Translations under genes and position numbers: made by a program
Shown: piece after piece, positions 1 through 8,530 of the stretch
How the letters are laid out: each line of letters opens with the position of its first letter
How positions within the stretch are numbered: position 1 is the first letter of the stretch
From: Pseudoflavonifractor gallinarum
GTDB taxonomy: Bacteria > Bacillota > Clostridia > Oscillospirales > Oscillospiraceae
DNA: 64,000 nucleotides
Direction: 5' to 3'
Assembly (NCBI RefSeq): GCF_014982855.1
Contig: NZ_JADCKF010000008.1
Location: forward strand, 62,001 to 126,000
Notes under the pieces: generated by a model
What the model saw: the letters and a program-made list of their open reading frames with translations, nothing else
Told to the model about the DNA's origin: nothing
Database searches by the model: none

Positions 1-1523
1 CCCGCCCGGTGAACCTGGGCTCTCGTTGTACCGTGTTCATGAACTCCTCCGTGAAGCAGGCCCAGAAGGACGGCGCCAGCGTGGAGGACATCAGCGCGGG
101 ACTGTCCATCTCCATCGTGAAGAACGCGGTCTACAAGGTCATCCGGGCCGCCTCGGCCGACGACCTGGGCCGCCACATCGTGGTGCAGGGCGGCACCTTC
201 CTGAACGACGCCGTGCTCCGGGCCTTTGAGCAGGAGCTGGGCCGGGACGTGACCCGTCCCACCATCGCGGGCCTCATGGGGGCCTTCGGCGCGGCCCTGG
301 CCGCCCGGGACCTCCATCTGGAGCGCTCCACCCTCCTGACCCGGGAGGATCTGGCGTCCTTCACCCACACCGCCAAGCCCGTCACCTGCGGCCTGTGCAC
401 CAACCACTGCTCCCTCACCGTCAACCAGTTTGACGGCGGACGCAAGTTCATCTCGGGCAACCGCTGCTCCCGCCCCCTGGGCAAGGAGAAGACCCAGCTG
501 CCCGACCTGATGAATTTCAAGTACAAGAAGCTCCGCTCCCTCCAGGGCATGGGCGAGGGGGACGGCTCCCGGGGCCGCATCGGCATCCCCTTCGGCCTGA
601 ATATGTACGAGAACCTCCCCTTCTGGTTCACCTTCTTCACCAAGCTGAACTTTGAGGTGGTCCTCTCCCCCGAGTCCTCCCGCAAGCTCTACCTGAAGGG
701 CCAGCGCACCATCCCCTCGGACACGGTGTGCTACCCCGCCAAGCTCCTCCACGGCCATGTGGAGGCCCTGGTGGAGGAGGGGGTGGACGCCATCTGGTAC
801 CCCTGCATGTCCTACAACAACGACGAGGGCATCGGCGACAACCACTACAACTGCCCCGTGGTGGCCTACTACCCGGAGCTGCTGGCTGCCAACGTGCCCT
901 CTCTGAAGAAGACCCGCTTCCTGGACCCCTATGTGGGCCTGTGGCGGCACAAGGACTTCATCAAGCGGATCTCCGCCCTCATGGAGCGGGAGTTCCAGAT
1001 CCCAAAGCGGGAGACCCGCATGGCCGCCCAGGCGGCCTACACCGCCTACGAGAACTACCTGGACGTGGTGCGGGAGACCGGCAAGGAGTACATCGAGTAC
1101 GCCCGGGCCCACGACATGCCCATCCTGGTCATGTGCGGCCGCCCCTACCACATCGACCCGGAGATCAACCACGGCATCAACGACCTCATCACCTCCTTCG
1201 GCTTCGTCCTGGTCACCGAGGACGCCCTGAGCTATCTGGAGGGCTACGCCCCCCGGAAGGTGCTCAACCAGTGGACCTTCCAGAGCCGGATGTACAACGC
1301 CGCCCGCTATGTGTGCACCCAGGAGGACATGCAGGCCATCCAGCTGGTCTCCTTCGGCTGCGGCACCGACGCCATCACCACCGACGAGCTGCGGGACATC
1401 CTGGAGGAGGGCGGCAAGCTCTACACCCAGCTCAAGATCGACGACATCAGCAACCTGGGCGCTGTGACCATCCGCATCCGTTCCCTGATGGCCGCCATCG
1501 AGGCCCGGAAGGCCCGGCAGTGA
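1..1523 (+). CDS. Acyl-CoA dehydratase activase, 3' part (5' end outside window)
   Basis: This is the C-terminal part of a 2-hydroxyacyl-CoA dehydratase activase-type protein; the reading frame is open to the left edge, so the start is missing. The first ~90 residues match the end of a BcrAD/BadFG-type ASKHA ATPase fold (VVQGGTFLNDAVLRAFE, then GLMGAFGAALAARD). A cysteine cluster follows (CGLCTNHCSL near residue 125, another Cys in GNRCSRPLG) and then a DUF2229-like region with CYPAKLLHGHVEAL. Family members use ATP and an Fe-S cluster to inject an electron into a dehydratase. The next gene, 28 bp downstream with its own ribosome site, supplies the dehydratase-like domain that is fused to this protein in many clostridia. 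The family is clear; the substrate is unknown. Confidence 0.85.
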   Translation, partial: RPVNLGSRCTVFMNSSVKQAQKDGASVEDISAGLSISIVKNAVYKVIRAASADDLGRHIVVQGGTFLNDAVLRAFEQELGRDVTRPTIAGLMGAFGAALAARDLHLERSTLLTREDLASFTHTAKPVTCGLCTNHCSLTVNQFDGGRKFISGNRCSRPLGKEKTQLPDLMNFKYKKLRSLQGMGEGDGSRGRIGIPFGLNMYENLPFWFTFFTKLNFEVVLSPESSRKLYLKGQRTIPSDTVCYPAKLLHGHVEALVEEGVDAIWYPCMSYNNDEGIGDNHYNCPVVAYYPELLAANVPSLKKTRFLDPYVGLWRHKDFIKRISALMEREFQIPKRETRMAAQAAYTAYENYLDVVRETGKEYIEYARAHDMPILVMCGRPYHIDPEINHGINDLITSFGFVLVTEDALSYLEGYAPRKVLNQWTFQSRMYNAARYVCTQEDMQAIQLVSFGCGTDAITTDELRDILEEGGKLYTQLKIDDISNLGAVTIRIRSLMAAIEARKARQ

Positions 1524-1551
1524 ACCTCACCCCATCGAAAGGAAGCAAGCT

Positions 1552-2871
1552 ATGGCTGAATTAGTATACGATAAGACCGGGCGGCTCCTCTTCACCAAGG
1601 AGATGAAAGAGGAGTACACCCTCCTCATGCCCCAGATGCTCCCCGTCCACTTCGGCATGATGGCCCGCCTGCTGGAGCGGGAGGGCTTCAAGGTGGAGAC
1701 CCTCAACACCTCCGGCAAGAGCATCGTGGACGCCGGACAGAAGTACGTCCACAACGACACCTGCTATCCCGCCCTCCTGGTCATCGGCCAGCTCATCGAC
1801 GCCATCCAGAGCGGGCGGTACGACGTACACAAGGTGGCCCTCCTCATCACCCAGACGGGCGGCGGCTGCCGGGCCTCCAACTACATCCACCTGCTGCGCA
1901 AGGCCCTCAAGAAGGCGGGGCTGGAGTTCGTCCCCGTGGTGTCGGTCAACCTCTCCGGCCTGGAGAAGAACCCCGGCTTCCAGCTGACCCTCCCCTTCAT
2001 CCGCAAGGCGGTGTTCGCCATGATGTACGGCGATATCATCGTGCAGACCTCCAACCAGGTCCGCCCCTACGAGGTCACCGCCGGGCAGACCGACGCGGCC
2101 ATCGAGTCCTGCATGCAGCGCCTCCTGGACGGCATGGACCAGGGCAAGGGCCTCTCCTACCCCCAGATGTGCGAGAACTTCAAGTGGATCGTCCAGACCT
2201 TCCGGGACATCCCCGTCCAGGGGGAGCCCAAGGTCCGTGTGGGCGTGGTCGGCGAGATCTACATCAAGTACTCCCCCCTGGGCAACAACAATCTGGAGCA
2301 GTTCCTCCTCTCCGAGGGGGCCGAGCCCGTGGTGCCCGGCCTCACCGACTTCATCATCTTCAAGATCAACAACCGCGAGGTGGACGTGGATCTCTACGGC
2401 GGCAAGTGGATCAAGAAGAAGGTGTGCGAGCTCTTTGAGAACTATGTGAAGAAGTGCCAGCGGGCCATGATCGCCGCCATGAGCGCGGGCGGCTTCCGGG
2501 CGCCGGGCACCTTTGACGACCTGCGCCGCCTCATCCGGGGCTACCTGGGCGAGGGCAACAAGATGGGCGAGGGCTGGCTCCTCACCGCCGAGATGCTGGA
2601 GCTCATCCACTCCGGCACCCCCAACATCGTGTGCACCCAGCCCTTCGGGTGCCTGCCCAACCACATCGTGGGCAAGGGCATGATCCGCAAGCTGAAGGAC
2701 GACTATCCCCTGTCCAACATCGTGGCCATCGACTACGACCCGGGCGCCACCAAGATCAACCAGGAGAACCGCATCAAGCTCATGCTGGCCAACGCCCGTG
2801 CCCTGGCCAAGGAGGCCGATTCGGCTTCTCACGCCCCGGCCGGGGAAGAGCGGGTACCCGTGGAGGCCTAA
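1552..2871 (+). CDS. 2-hydroxyacyl-CoA dehydratase-like protein (HgdB/DUF2229-type partner of the activase)
   Basis: A 439-residue protein resembling the C-terminal dehydratase-like domain of large clostridial activase fusions. Visible landmarks are NDTCYPALLVIGQ near residue 65, ITQTGGGCRASNYIHLLRKAL near residue 100, GEIYIKYSPLGNNNLEQFL in the middle, and CTQPFGCLPNHIVGKGMIRKL near residue 360. These conserved cysteines are of the kind that hold Fe-S clusters in HgdB-like proteins. The start is ATG with AAAGGA upstream. It is translationally close to the activase (28 bp) and to the GNAT gene (1 bp). The pair is probably one electron-activating complex; whether it has true dehydratase activity cannot be told from sequence. 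Confidence 0.8.
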   Translation: MAELVYDKTGRLLFTKEMKEEYTLLMPQMLPVHFGMMARLLEREGFKVETLNTSGKSIVDAGQKYVHNDTCYPALLVIGQLIDAIQSGRYDVHKVALLITQTGGGCRASNYIHLLRKALKKAGLEFVPVVSVNLSGLEKNPGFQLTLPFIRKAVFAMMYGDIIVQTSNQVRPYEVTAGQTDAAIESCMQRLLDGMDQGKGLSYPQMCENFKWIVQTFRDIPVQGEPKVRVGVVGEIYIKYSPLGNNNLEQFLLSEGAEPVVPGLTDFIIFKINNREVDVDLYGGKWIKKKVCELFENYVKKCQRAMIAAMSAGGFRAPGTFDDLRRLIRGYLGEGNKMGEGWLLTAEMLELIHSGTPNIVCTQPFGCLPNHIVGKGMIRKLKDDYPLSNIVAIDYDPGATKINQENRIKLMLANARALAKEADSASHAPAGEERVPVEA

Positions 2872-2872
2872 G

Positions 2873-3406
2873 ATGGATGAGCTGCACTTTGTGGACGCCT
2901 GCACGGAGGAACACTTCCGTGCCATGAGCGCCATCCACGCCCGGGGCTGGCACGACACCTACCCCGGCTATGTCCCCGAGGACTACCTGCGGGACGTCAT
3001 CACCGAGGACCACTGGGTCCCCATCTTTCGGGAGGACCACCGCACCGGGAAGTGCCACGGACTGCTCCTCTACCGGGGAGACACCCCGGTGGCCTGCTGC
3101 AATTACGGCCCCGCCCGGCTCTCCCTGCCCAGGGACGCGGCCTATTCCGGCTGGGGCGAGGTGTGCTCCTTCTATGCCGAGCCCGCCGAGATCGGCCGGG
3201 GCTACGGCTCCATGCTGATGGAGGAGACCCTCCGCCGCCTGAAGGCGGACGGCTTCGCCTCCTGCTTCGTGCTGGTGCTGGAGGAGAACGCCCGGGCCCG
3301 CCGGTTCTATGCCCGCCACGGCTTCGCCTGGGACGGCACCCACAAGGACATCCCCTTCCCCCACGACATGATCTGTGTGGACCTGCGGTATACCAGAACC
3401 CTGTAA
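2873..3406 (+). CDS. GNAT family N-acetyltransferase
   Basis: A 177-residue acetyltransferase of the GNAT superfamily. The acetyl-CoA binding region is visible as EIGRGYGSMLMEETLRRLKADGF (R/QxxGxG/A type loop around residues 103-125), followed by VLEENARARRFYARHGF, the usual beta5-alpha5 signature. The start chosen is the ATG at 2873, with GGAGG six bases upstream inside the end of the previous gene; the frame is open further upstream, but no better ribosome site is seen. It follows the dehydratase-like gene by 1 bp, so the two are probably cotranscribed. The acceptor substrate is unknown. Confidence 0.85.
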   Translation: MDELHFVDACTEEHFRAMSAIHARGWHDTYPGYVPEDYLRDVITEDHWVPIFREDHRTGKCHGLLLYRGDTPVACCNYGPARLSLPRDAAYSGWGEVCSFYAEPAEIGRGYGSMLMEETLRRLKADGFASCFVLVLEENARARRFYARHGFAWDGTHKDIPFPHDMICVDLRYTRTL

Positions 3407-3419
3407 GGGGCCTTCCCGG

Positions 3420-3448
3420 TTGACTTTTCCTTCCTTTTCCCTTATAAT
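3420..3448 (+). promoter_or_regulatory. Sigma-A promoter of the first MATE gene
   Basis: TTGACT at 3420-3425 and TATAAT at 3443-3448 are separated by exactly 17 bp, which is close to the sigma-A consensus. Transcription should start near 3455, about 138 nt before the TTG start codon, giving a long 5' leader. Confidence 0.8.
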
Positions 3449-3455
3449 AAACGTG

Positions 3456-3592
3456 TAAGTTTAAATACTGGCTGTGCTGATTTTGCCCCGTCGTCCCCCC
3501 GCACAGCCTGTGACAGAAGCCGGACAGCGGGTTTTCCCATGGAAAGCCCGCTGTTTTTGTCCATCTGTCCCAATGGAAAGGAGGATTCCCCC
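3456..3592 (+). ncRNA. Structured 5' leader with attenuator-like terminator, class unknown
   Basis: The leader has a first stem formed by GGCTGTGC (3470-3477) and GCACAGCC (3501-3508), a spacer, and a second hairpin (3524-3554) followed by TTTTG. The second hairpin lies upstream of the ribosome site at 3577-3584, so it can stop transcription before the gene. This is the layout of a riboswitch or other attenuator. I compared it mentally with TPP, preQ1, THF, fluoride, guanidine and purine aptamers and saw no match. Confidence 0.5.
3524..3559 (+). terminator. Intrinsic terminator inside the MATE leader
   Basis: ACAGCGGGTTTTCC pairs with GGAAAGCCCGCTGT (14 bp with one G-U pair) around a 3-nt loop, and TTTTG follows directly. 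It is downstream of a strong promoter and upstream of the start codon, so it probably acts as an attenuator. Confidence 0.7.
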
Positions 3593-4951
3593 TTGTCTCC
3601 CAGCGAAAACAAGATGGGCGTCATGCCCGTCCGTCCCCTGCTGCTCACCATGTCCTGGCCCATGATGCTCTCCATGCTGGTCCAGGCCCTCTACAACATG
3701 GTGGACAGCATGTTTGTGGCACAGCTCAACAGCGACGCCTTTGTGGCCCTCTCCCTGGTCTTTCCGGTGCAGAGCCTGATCACCGCCATCCAGGCCGGTA
3801 CCGGCGTGGGCGTGAACACCATGCTCTCCCGCCGTCTGGGCCAGAAGCGGCCCGAGGAGGCCAGCGCCGTGGCCTGCCACGGCTATTTCCTCTACTTCCT
3901 GTGCTGGGTGGTCTTTCTCACCCTGGGCATGCTCTTTGCCCGTCCCTTTATGGAGCTCTACTCCGATGTGCCCCGGGTCATCGAGTACGGCGTGACCTAC
4001 CTGCGCATCGTGGTGCTGTTCTCCCTGGGTTCCTGCATGCAGTTTGCCGCCGAGCGGGTCCTCCAGGCCAGCGGCAACTCCATCGGCCCCATGGTGATCC
4101 AGGGCGTGGGGGCCATCGTCAATCTGATCCTGGACCCCATTCTGATCTTTGGCCTCTTGGGCTTCCCCCGTCTGGAGGTGGCCGGCGCGGCCATCGCCAC
4201 CGGGCTGGGCCAGGTGGTGGGCATGGTCATCGGCCTGGTCATGGTGGCACGCAGCCCCATCGTCCACGTCTCCTTCCGGGGCTTCCGCCCCCAGGGGGCC
4301 ATCGTGGCCGACATCTACCGCATCGGACTGCCCGCCATCGTGATGCAGTCCCTCTTCACCATCATGACCCTGGGGACCAACAAAATCCTGGCCCTCTTCT
4401 CGGATACCGGCGTCTTCATCATGGGGGCCTATTTCAAGGTGCAGTCCTTCGTGTTCATGCCCATCTTCGGCATGAACAACGGCCTCACCCCCATCGTCAG
4501 CTACAACTACGGGGCCAAGCGCCCCGACCGCATCCGGGAGGCCATCCATTTCGCCCTGCTGATCGGCGGAGGCATCATGCTGCTGGGAACGGCGGTCTTC
4601 CTCCTCTTCCCCGGGGCGCTGCTGGGCTTCTTTGACGCCGACGCCGCCACCCTGGCCGCCGGCATTCCCGCCCTGCGCATCCTGTGCCTCTCCTTCCTCC
4701 CCGCCGGGATCTCCATCCTGCTCAGCTCGGCCTTCCAGGCCCTGGGCGTGCCCTCCCTCAGCCTGGGCCTGAGCCTGCTGCGGCAGGTCATCCTGATCTT
4801 CCCCCTGGCCCTCCTGCTGGGCCTTGCGGCGGGCGCGGGGGCGGTCTGGTACGCCTTTGTCATCGCCGAAGCCCTCCCCTGTATCGGCGCGCTGGTGCTG
4901 TATCGCTGGTTTTCCAAGACCAAGATCGACGCGATCTCCTGCCAGCCGTAA
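3593..4951 (+). CDS. MATE family efflux transporter
   Basis: A 452-residue integral membrane protein with about 12 hydrophobic segments in two halves, typical of MATE (multi-antimicrobial extrusion) transporters that export drugs or metabolites in exchange for Na+ or H+. Family landmarks are SWPMMLSMLVQALYNMVDSMFV near the N-terminus and NNGLTPIVSYNYGAKRPDRI near residue 320. The start chosen is TTG at 3593, eight bases after AAAGGAGG; an ATG at 3539 in frame lies inside the terminator hairpin and has no ribosome site. Expression is probably controlled by the upstream attenuator. The substrate is unknown. Confidence 0.88.
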   Translation: MSPSENKMGVMPVRPLLLTMSWPMMLSMLVQALYNMVDSMFVAQLNSDAFVALSLVFPVQSLITAIQAGTGVGVNTMLSRRLGQKRPEEASAVACHGYFLYFLCWVVFLTLGMLFARPFMELYSDVPRVIEYGVTYLRIVVLFSLGSCMQFAAERVLQASGNSIGPMVIQGVGAIVNLILDPILIFGLLGFPRLEVAGAAIATGLGQVVGMVIGLVMVARSPIVHVSFRGFRPQGAIVADIYRIGLPAIVMQSLFTIMTLGTNKILALFSDTGVFIMGAYFKVQSFVFMPIFGMNNGLTPIVSYNYGAKRPDRIREAIHFALLIGGGIMLLGTAVFLLFPGALLGFFDADAATLAAGIPALRILCLSFLPAGISILLSSAFQALGVPSLSLGLSLLRQVILIFPLALLLGLAAGAGAVWYAFVIAEALPCIGALVLYRWFSKTKIDAISCQP

Positions 4952-4982
4952 CACCTGTCTCTTCTTGGATTGTGAGGTTGAT

Positions 4983-5804
4983 TTGTACTTGCGTCATTCC
5001 CTTCTCTGCCTGAGCGCCTCCCTGCTCCTGCTCGCCTCCTGCGCCGCGCCCACCCCTCAGAGCAGCTTCCCGGCGGCGTCCTCTCCGTCCGCCCCAGCCC
5101 AGGACGCTCCCCTGACCGCGGAGACCCTGGACGGGTGCGCCGTCTCCGATCTGGAGACCTTTCTCGCCCTGGACGGCCCCGGCGCCCTCCTGCTGGGCCA
5201 GGTCCCCGAGGCCGGACTCACCCTCTACGGGCTCAACCCGGGCCTGGGGGGCGGGGTGATCCTCCGGCAGGAGGAGGACCTCTTCCCCTTTGACCAGCGC
5301 TTTCTCCCCGACGAATCGCCCCGCCTCCCCGATCTGTGGTGGGCGGACTTTGACGGGGACGGCTCCTCGGAGCTGGCCGTCAACTATCTGACCTTAAACA
5401 CCACCGACCAGCACATCTTTGAGCTGCATCTCTACCGCCCGGAGGAGGACGGCTGGACCGACACCGCCCTCCGGGCCGAGGACTGGGTGTCCACCCTGGA
5501 GGACACCGTCGGCTATCAGTTCGACCCCATCTCGGGCGGGGTGTCCCTGACCGCGGAGGAGAGCTCCCTCCTCTACTATCTGGAGGATCTGCCCGACCCC
5601 GACCCGGCCCAGCCCCTCACCTTCCAGGGGCAGACCTATTTCCGGGAGGAGGACGGACGCATCACCGCGGTCTTCGGCATCGGCCTGCGCCTGTCCGGCG
5701 AGGAGGAGCCCTTCTACTTCGCCCGGCTCCTGGCCGACGTGACCTATGACGGCGCCTCCTTCTCCCTGTCCCGCTTCACGCTGGAACCCAGCTACGGCGT
5801 ATAG
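4983..5804 (+). CDS. Predicted lipoprotein of unknown function
   Basis: A 273-residue secreted lipoprotein. The start chosen is TTG at 4983 with GAGG five bases upstream; this gives a short signal peptide with a hydrophobic core ending in the lipobox LLLLASC, so the mature protein would begin at that Cys and be anchored to the outer face of the membrane. The mature part starts with a Ser/Pro/Ala-rich linker. It contains an acidic loop ADFDGDGSSELAVNY that resembles an FG-GAP/VCBS-type calcium-binding repeat. I do not recognise a family. It follows the MATE gene by 31 bp and could be cotranscribed with it. Confidence 0.7.
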   Translation: MYLRHSLLCLSASLLLLASCAAPTPQSSFPAASSPSAPAQDAPLTAETLDGCAVSDLETFLALDGPGALLLGQVPEAGLTLYGLNPGLGGGVILRQEEDLFPFDQRFLPDESPRLPDLWWADFDGDGSSELAVNYLTLNTTDQHIFELHLYRPEEDGWTDTALRAEDWVSTLEDTVGYQFDPISGGVSLTAEESSLLYYLEDLPDPDPAQPLTFQGQTYFREEDGRITAVFGIGLRLSGEEEPFYFARLLADVTYDGASFSLSRFTLEPSYGV

Positions 5805-5955
5805 CTCACTCTCTGCCACTTCGTCCCCCTCTGCCCCTCCGGGCGGAGGGGGATATGTCTTTATATGACATTGGCGTTTTTCCCACTCTATGGGCACTTT
5901 TGCTGTCCTTTCTCCCGCATTCCCCTCTTTAAATCGTGAACTTTATCCATTTTTC

Positions 5956-5983
5956 TTGACTTTTTCTCAATTAAGCATATAAT
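5956..5983 (+). promoter_or_regulatory. Promoter of the phosphoketolase gene
   Basis: TTGACT (5956-5961) and TATAAT (5978-5983) are 16 bp apart in an AT-rich stretch just upstream of the TAAGGAGG ribosome site. The match to sigma-A consensus suggests strong expression. Confidence 0.75.
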
Positions 5984-6018
5984 AACAGCGTAATAAGCGA
6001 AATAAGGAGGTCGTTATC

Positions 6019-8454
6019 TTGGCTCGAAAGGCAGCAACCACAGCAAAAGCTGTTGCTAAAACATCCACCCGCATGTCAAAGAAGGGGCCCCTCACCCCCG
6101 ACATGCTGCGTAAGATCGACGCCTATTGGCGGGCCGCCAATTATCTGGCCGCCGGACAGCTCTATCTGCTGGATAACCCCCTGCTCCGGAAACCCCTGCA
6201 AAGCGAGCACCTCAAGAAGACCATTGTGGGCCACTGGGGTACGGTGCCTGGGCAGAACTTCATCTACACCCACCTGAACCGCATCATCACCAAGTATGAC
6301 CTCAACATGATCTACCTCTCCGGCCCGGGCCACGGGGGCAACGCCATGGTGGCCCAGACCTATCTGGAGGGTACTTACAGCGAGATCTATCCCAACATCA
6401 GCCAGGATCTGGAGGGCATGAAGAAGCTCTTCAAGCAGTTCTCCTTCCCCGGCGGCATCGCCAGCCATGTGGCACCCGAGACCCCCGGCTCCATCAACGA
6501 GGGAGGCGAGCTGGGCTATTCCCTGGCCCATGCCTTCGGCGCGGTGCTGGATAACCCCACCCTCATCGCCGCCTGCGTGGTGGGCGACGGCGAGGCCGAG
6601 ACCGGCCCCCTGGCCACCGCCTGGCACTCCAACAAGTTCCTCAACCCCGTCATTGACGGCGCGGTGCTCCCCATCCTGCACCTCAACGGCTTCAAGATCT
6701 CCAACCCCACCATCTTCTCCCGCATCACCCATGAAGAGGTGGAGGATTTCTTCAAGGGCTGCGGCTGGACCCCCCGCTTTGTGGAGGGGGACGACCCGGT
6801 CAAGATGCACCAGCAGATGGCGGCCGCCCTGGACTGGGCCGTGCGGGAGATCGACCGCATCCAGCAGAGCGCCCGCACCACCGGCGACACCACCCGTCCC
6901 CGCTGGCCCATGATCGTCTTCCGCTCCCCCAAGGGCTGGACCGGCCCCAAGGAGGTGGACGGCCTGCGGGTGGAGGGGACCTTCCGTGCCCATCAGGTGC
7001 CCATCTCCATCGGCGAGGACCACCCGGAGCACCTGAAGCTGCTGGAAAACTGGCTCAAGAGCTACCATCCCGAGGAGCTCTTCGACCGCAACGGCACCCT
7101 CATCCCCGAGCTCCAGGCTCTGGCCCCCAAGGGGGACCGGCGCATGGGCGCCAACCCCCACGCCAACGGCGGACTGCTCCTGCGGGACCTGCGCATCCCC
7201 GATTTCCGGGAGTACGCCGTGGACGTCCCCGCCCCCGGCGAGGTCAAGGGCGAGGACATGACCGAGCTGGGCAAATTCGTCCGGGACATCCTCAAGCTCA
7301 ACGCCGAGGCCCGCAACTTCCGGGTCTTTGGCCCGGATGAGACCATGTCCAACCGGCTGGGCGCCGTGTTCCACGAGACCAACCGCTGCTGGAACGCCGA
7401 ACGCACCGACCGGGATGAGTACCTGGCCCCCGACGGGCGCATCATGGACTCCATGCTCTCCGAGCACATGTGCCAGGGCTGGCTGGAGGGCTACCTCCTC
7501 ACCGGCCGCCACGGCATCTTTAACAGCTACGAGGCCTTCATCCGCATCGTGGACTCCATGTTCGCCCAGCACGCCAAGTGGCTCAAGGTCTGCGCCCAGC
7601 TCCCCTGGCGGCAGGACATCGCCTCCCTCAACTACGTCCTCTCCTCCAACGTCTGGCAGCAGGACCACAACGGCTTCACCCACCAGGACCCCGGCTTCCT
7701 GGACCATGTGGCCAACAAGAAGGCCGACGTGGTGCGCCTTTACCTCCCCCCGGACGGGAACTGCCTGCTCTCCTGCTTCGACCACTGCATCCGCAGCCGG
7801 AACTATGTGAACGTGCTGATCACCTCCAAGCACCCCCGTCCCCAGTGGCTCACCATGGACGAGGCCATCAAGCACTGCACCCACGGCATCGGCATCTGGC
7901 AGTGGGCCTCCAACGACCAGGGGTGCGAGCCCGACGTGGTCATGGCCTGCTGCGGCGAGACCCCCACGCTGGAGACCCTGGCCGCCGTCACCATCCTGCA
8001 CAAATACCTCCCGGAGCTCAAGATCCGGGTCATCAACGTGGTGGACCTGATGAAGCTCCAGCCCCATACGGAGCACCCCCACGGCCTGACTGCCGAGGAC
8101 TACGACGCCCTCTTCACGGTGGACAAGCCCATCATCTTCGCCTTCCACGGCTACCCCACCCTCATCCACGAGCTCACCTACCGCCGCCACAACAAGCGCC
8201 TCCACGTGCGTGGCTACAAGGAGGAGGGCACCATCACCACGCCCTTTGACATGCGGGTCCAGAACGACATCGACCGCTTCCACCTGGTGGAGGACGTGGT
8301 CAAGCGTCTGCCCCAGCTGGGCAACCGGGGCTCCTTCCTCATCCAGCTCATGAAGGACAAGCTGGTGGAGCACAAGCAGTACATCATCACCAACGGCATC
8401 GACATGCCCGAGGTCCGGGACTGGAAATGGAACGGCGGCAAGGGGATCTATTGA
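6019..8454 (+). CDS. xfp: Phosphoketolase (xylulose 5-phosphate / fructose 6-phosphate)
   Basis: An 811-residue, full-length thiamine-diphosphate enzyme that splits xylulose 5-phosphate (and often fructose 6-phosphate) with phosphate to acetyl phosphate plus glyceraldehyde 3-phosphate (or erythrose 4-phosphate). The motif GPGHGG lies near residue 102, [14 protein letters not shown] near 160, and the cofactor motif [12 protein letters not shown] near 190. The C-terminal region has [15 protein letters not shown]. The start is TTG, eight bases after TAAGGAGG. It stands alone with its own promoter and a strong terminator. It would give the cell an acetyl-phosphate route from pentoses, complementing the transketolase encoded at 21.8-23.6 kb. 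Confidence 0.95.
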   Translation: MARKAATTAKAVAKTSTRMSKKGPLTPDMLRKIDAYWRAANYLAAGQLYLLDNPLLRKPLQSEHLKKTIVGHWGTVPGQNFIYTHLNRIITKYDLNMIYLSGPGHGGNAMVAQTYLEGTYSEIYPNISQDLEGMKKLFKQFSFPGGIASHVAPETPGSINEGGELGYSLAHAFGAVLDNPTLIAACVVGDGEAETGPLATAWHSNKFLNPVIDGAVLPILHLNGFKISNPTIFSRITHEEVEDFFKGCGWTPRFVEGDDPVKMHQQMAAALDWAVREIDRIQQSARTTGDTTRPRWPMIVFRSPKGWTGPKEVDGLRVEGTFRAHQVPISIGEDHPEHLKLLENWLKSYHPEELFDRNGTLIPELQALAPKGDRRMGANPHANGGLLLRDLRIPDFREYAVDVPAPGEVKGEDMTELGKFVRDILKLNAEARNFRVFGPDETMSNRLGAVFHETNRCWNAERTDRDEYLAPDGRIMDSMLSEHMCQGWLEGYLLTGRHGIFNSYEAFIRIVDSMFAQHAKWLKVCAQLPWRQDIASLNYVLSSNVWQQDHNGFTHQDPGFLDHVANKKADVVRLYLPPDGNCLLSCFDHCIRSRNYVNVLITSKHPRPQWLTMDEAIKHCTHGIGIWQWASNDQGCEPDVVMACCGETPTLETLAAVTILHKYLPELKIRVINVVDLMKLQPHTEHPHGLTAEDYDALFTVDKPIIFAFHGYPTLIHELTYRRHNKRLHVRGYKEEGTITTPFDMRVQNDIDRFHLVEDVVKRLPQLGNRGSFLIQLMKDKLVEHKQYIITNGIDMPEVRDWKWNGGKGIY

Positions 8455-8482
8455 TCTGGATGCCCGCCGGGACAAAATAACA

Positions 8483-8530
8483 GGCGGGGACGCTCTCCCA
8501 AACGGAAGAGCGTCCCCGCCTTTCTTTTTT
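8483..8530. terminator. Bidirectional terminator between xfp and the second MATE gene
   Basis: GGCGGGGACGCTCT pairs with AGAGCGTCCCCGCC (14 bp, 10-nt loop), followed by TTTCTTTTTT on the plus strand. The convergent MATE gene ends inside the T tract at 8529, so both genes probably use this hairpin. Confidence 0.85.

Noticed and set aside
1500-1560. A frameshift separating one activase gene into two
   Set aside because: The second frame starts at an ATG with a good ribosome site 28 bp after a clear stop, and both proteins end and begin at natural domain borders.
3539-3592. ATG at 3539 as the start of the first MATE protein
   Set aside because: It lies inside the terminator hairpin without a ribosome site and adds 18 polar residues before the usual N-terminus; the TTG at 3593 follows AAAGGAGG at ideal spacing.
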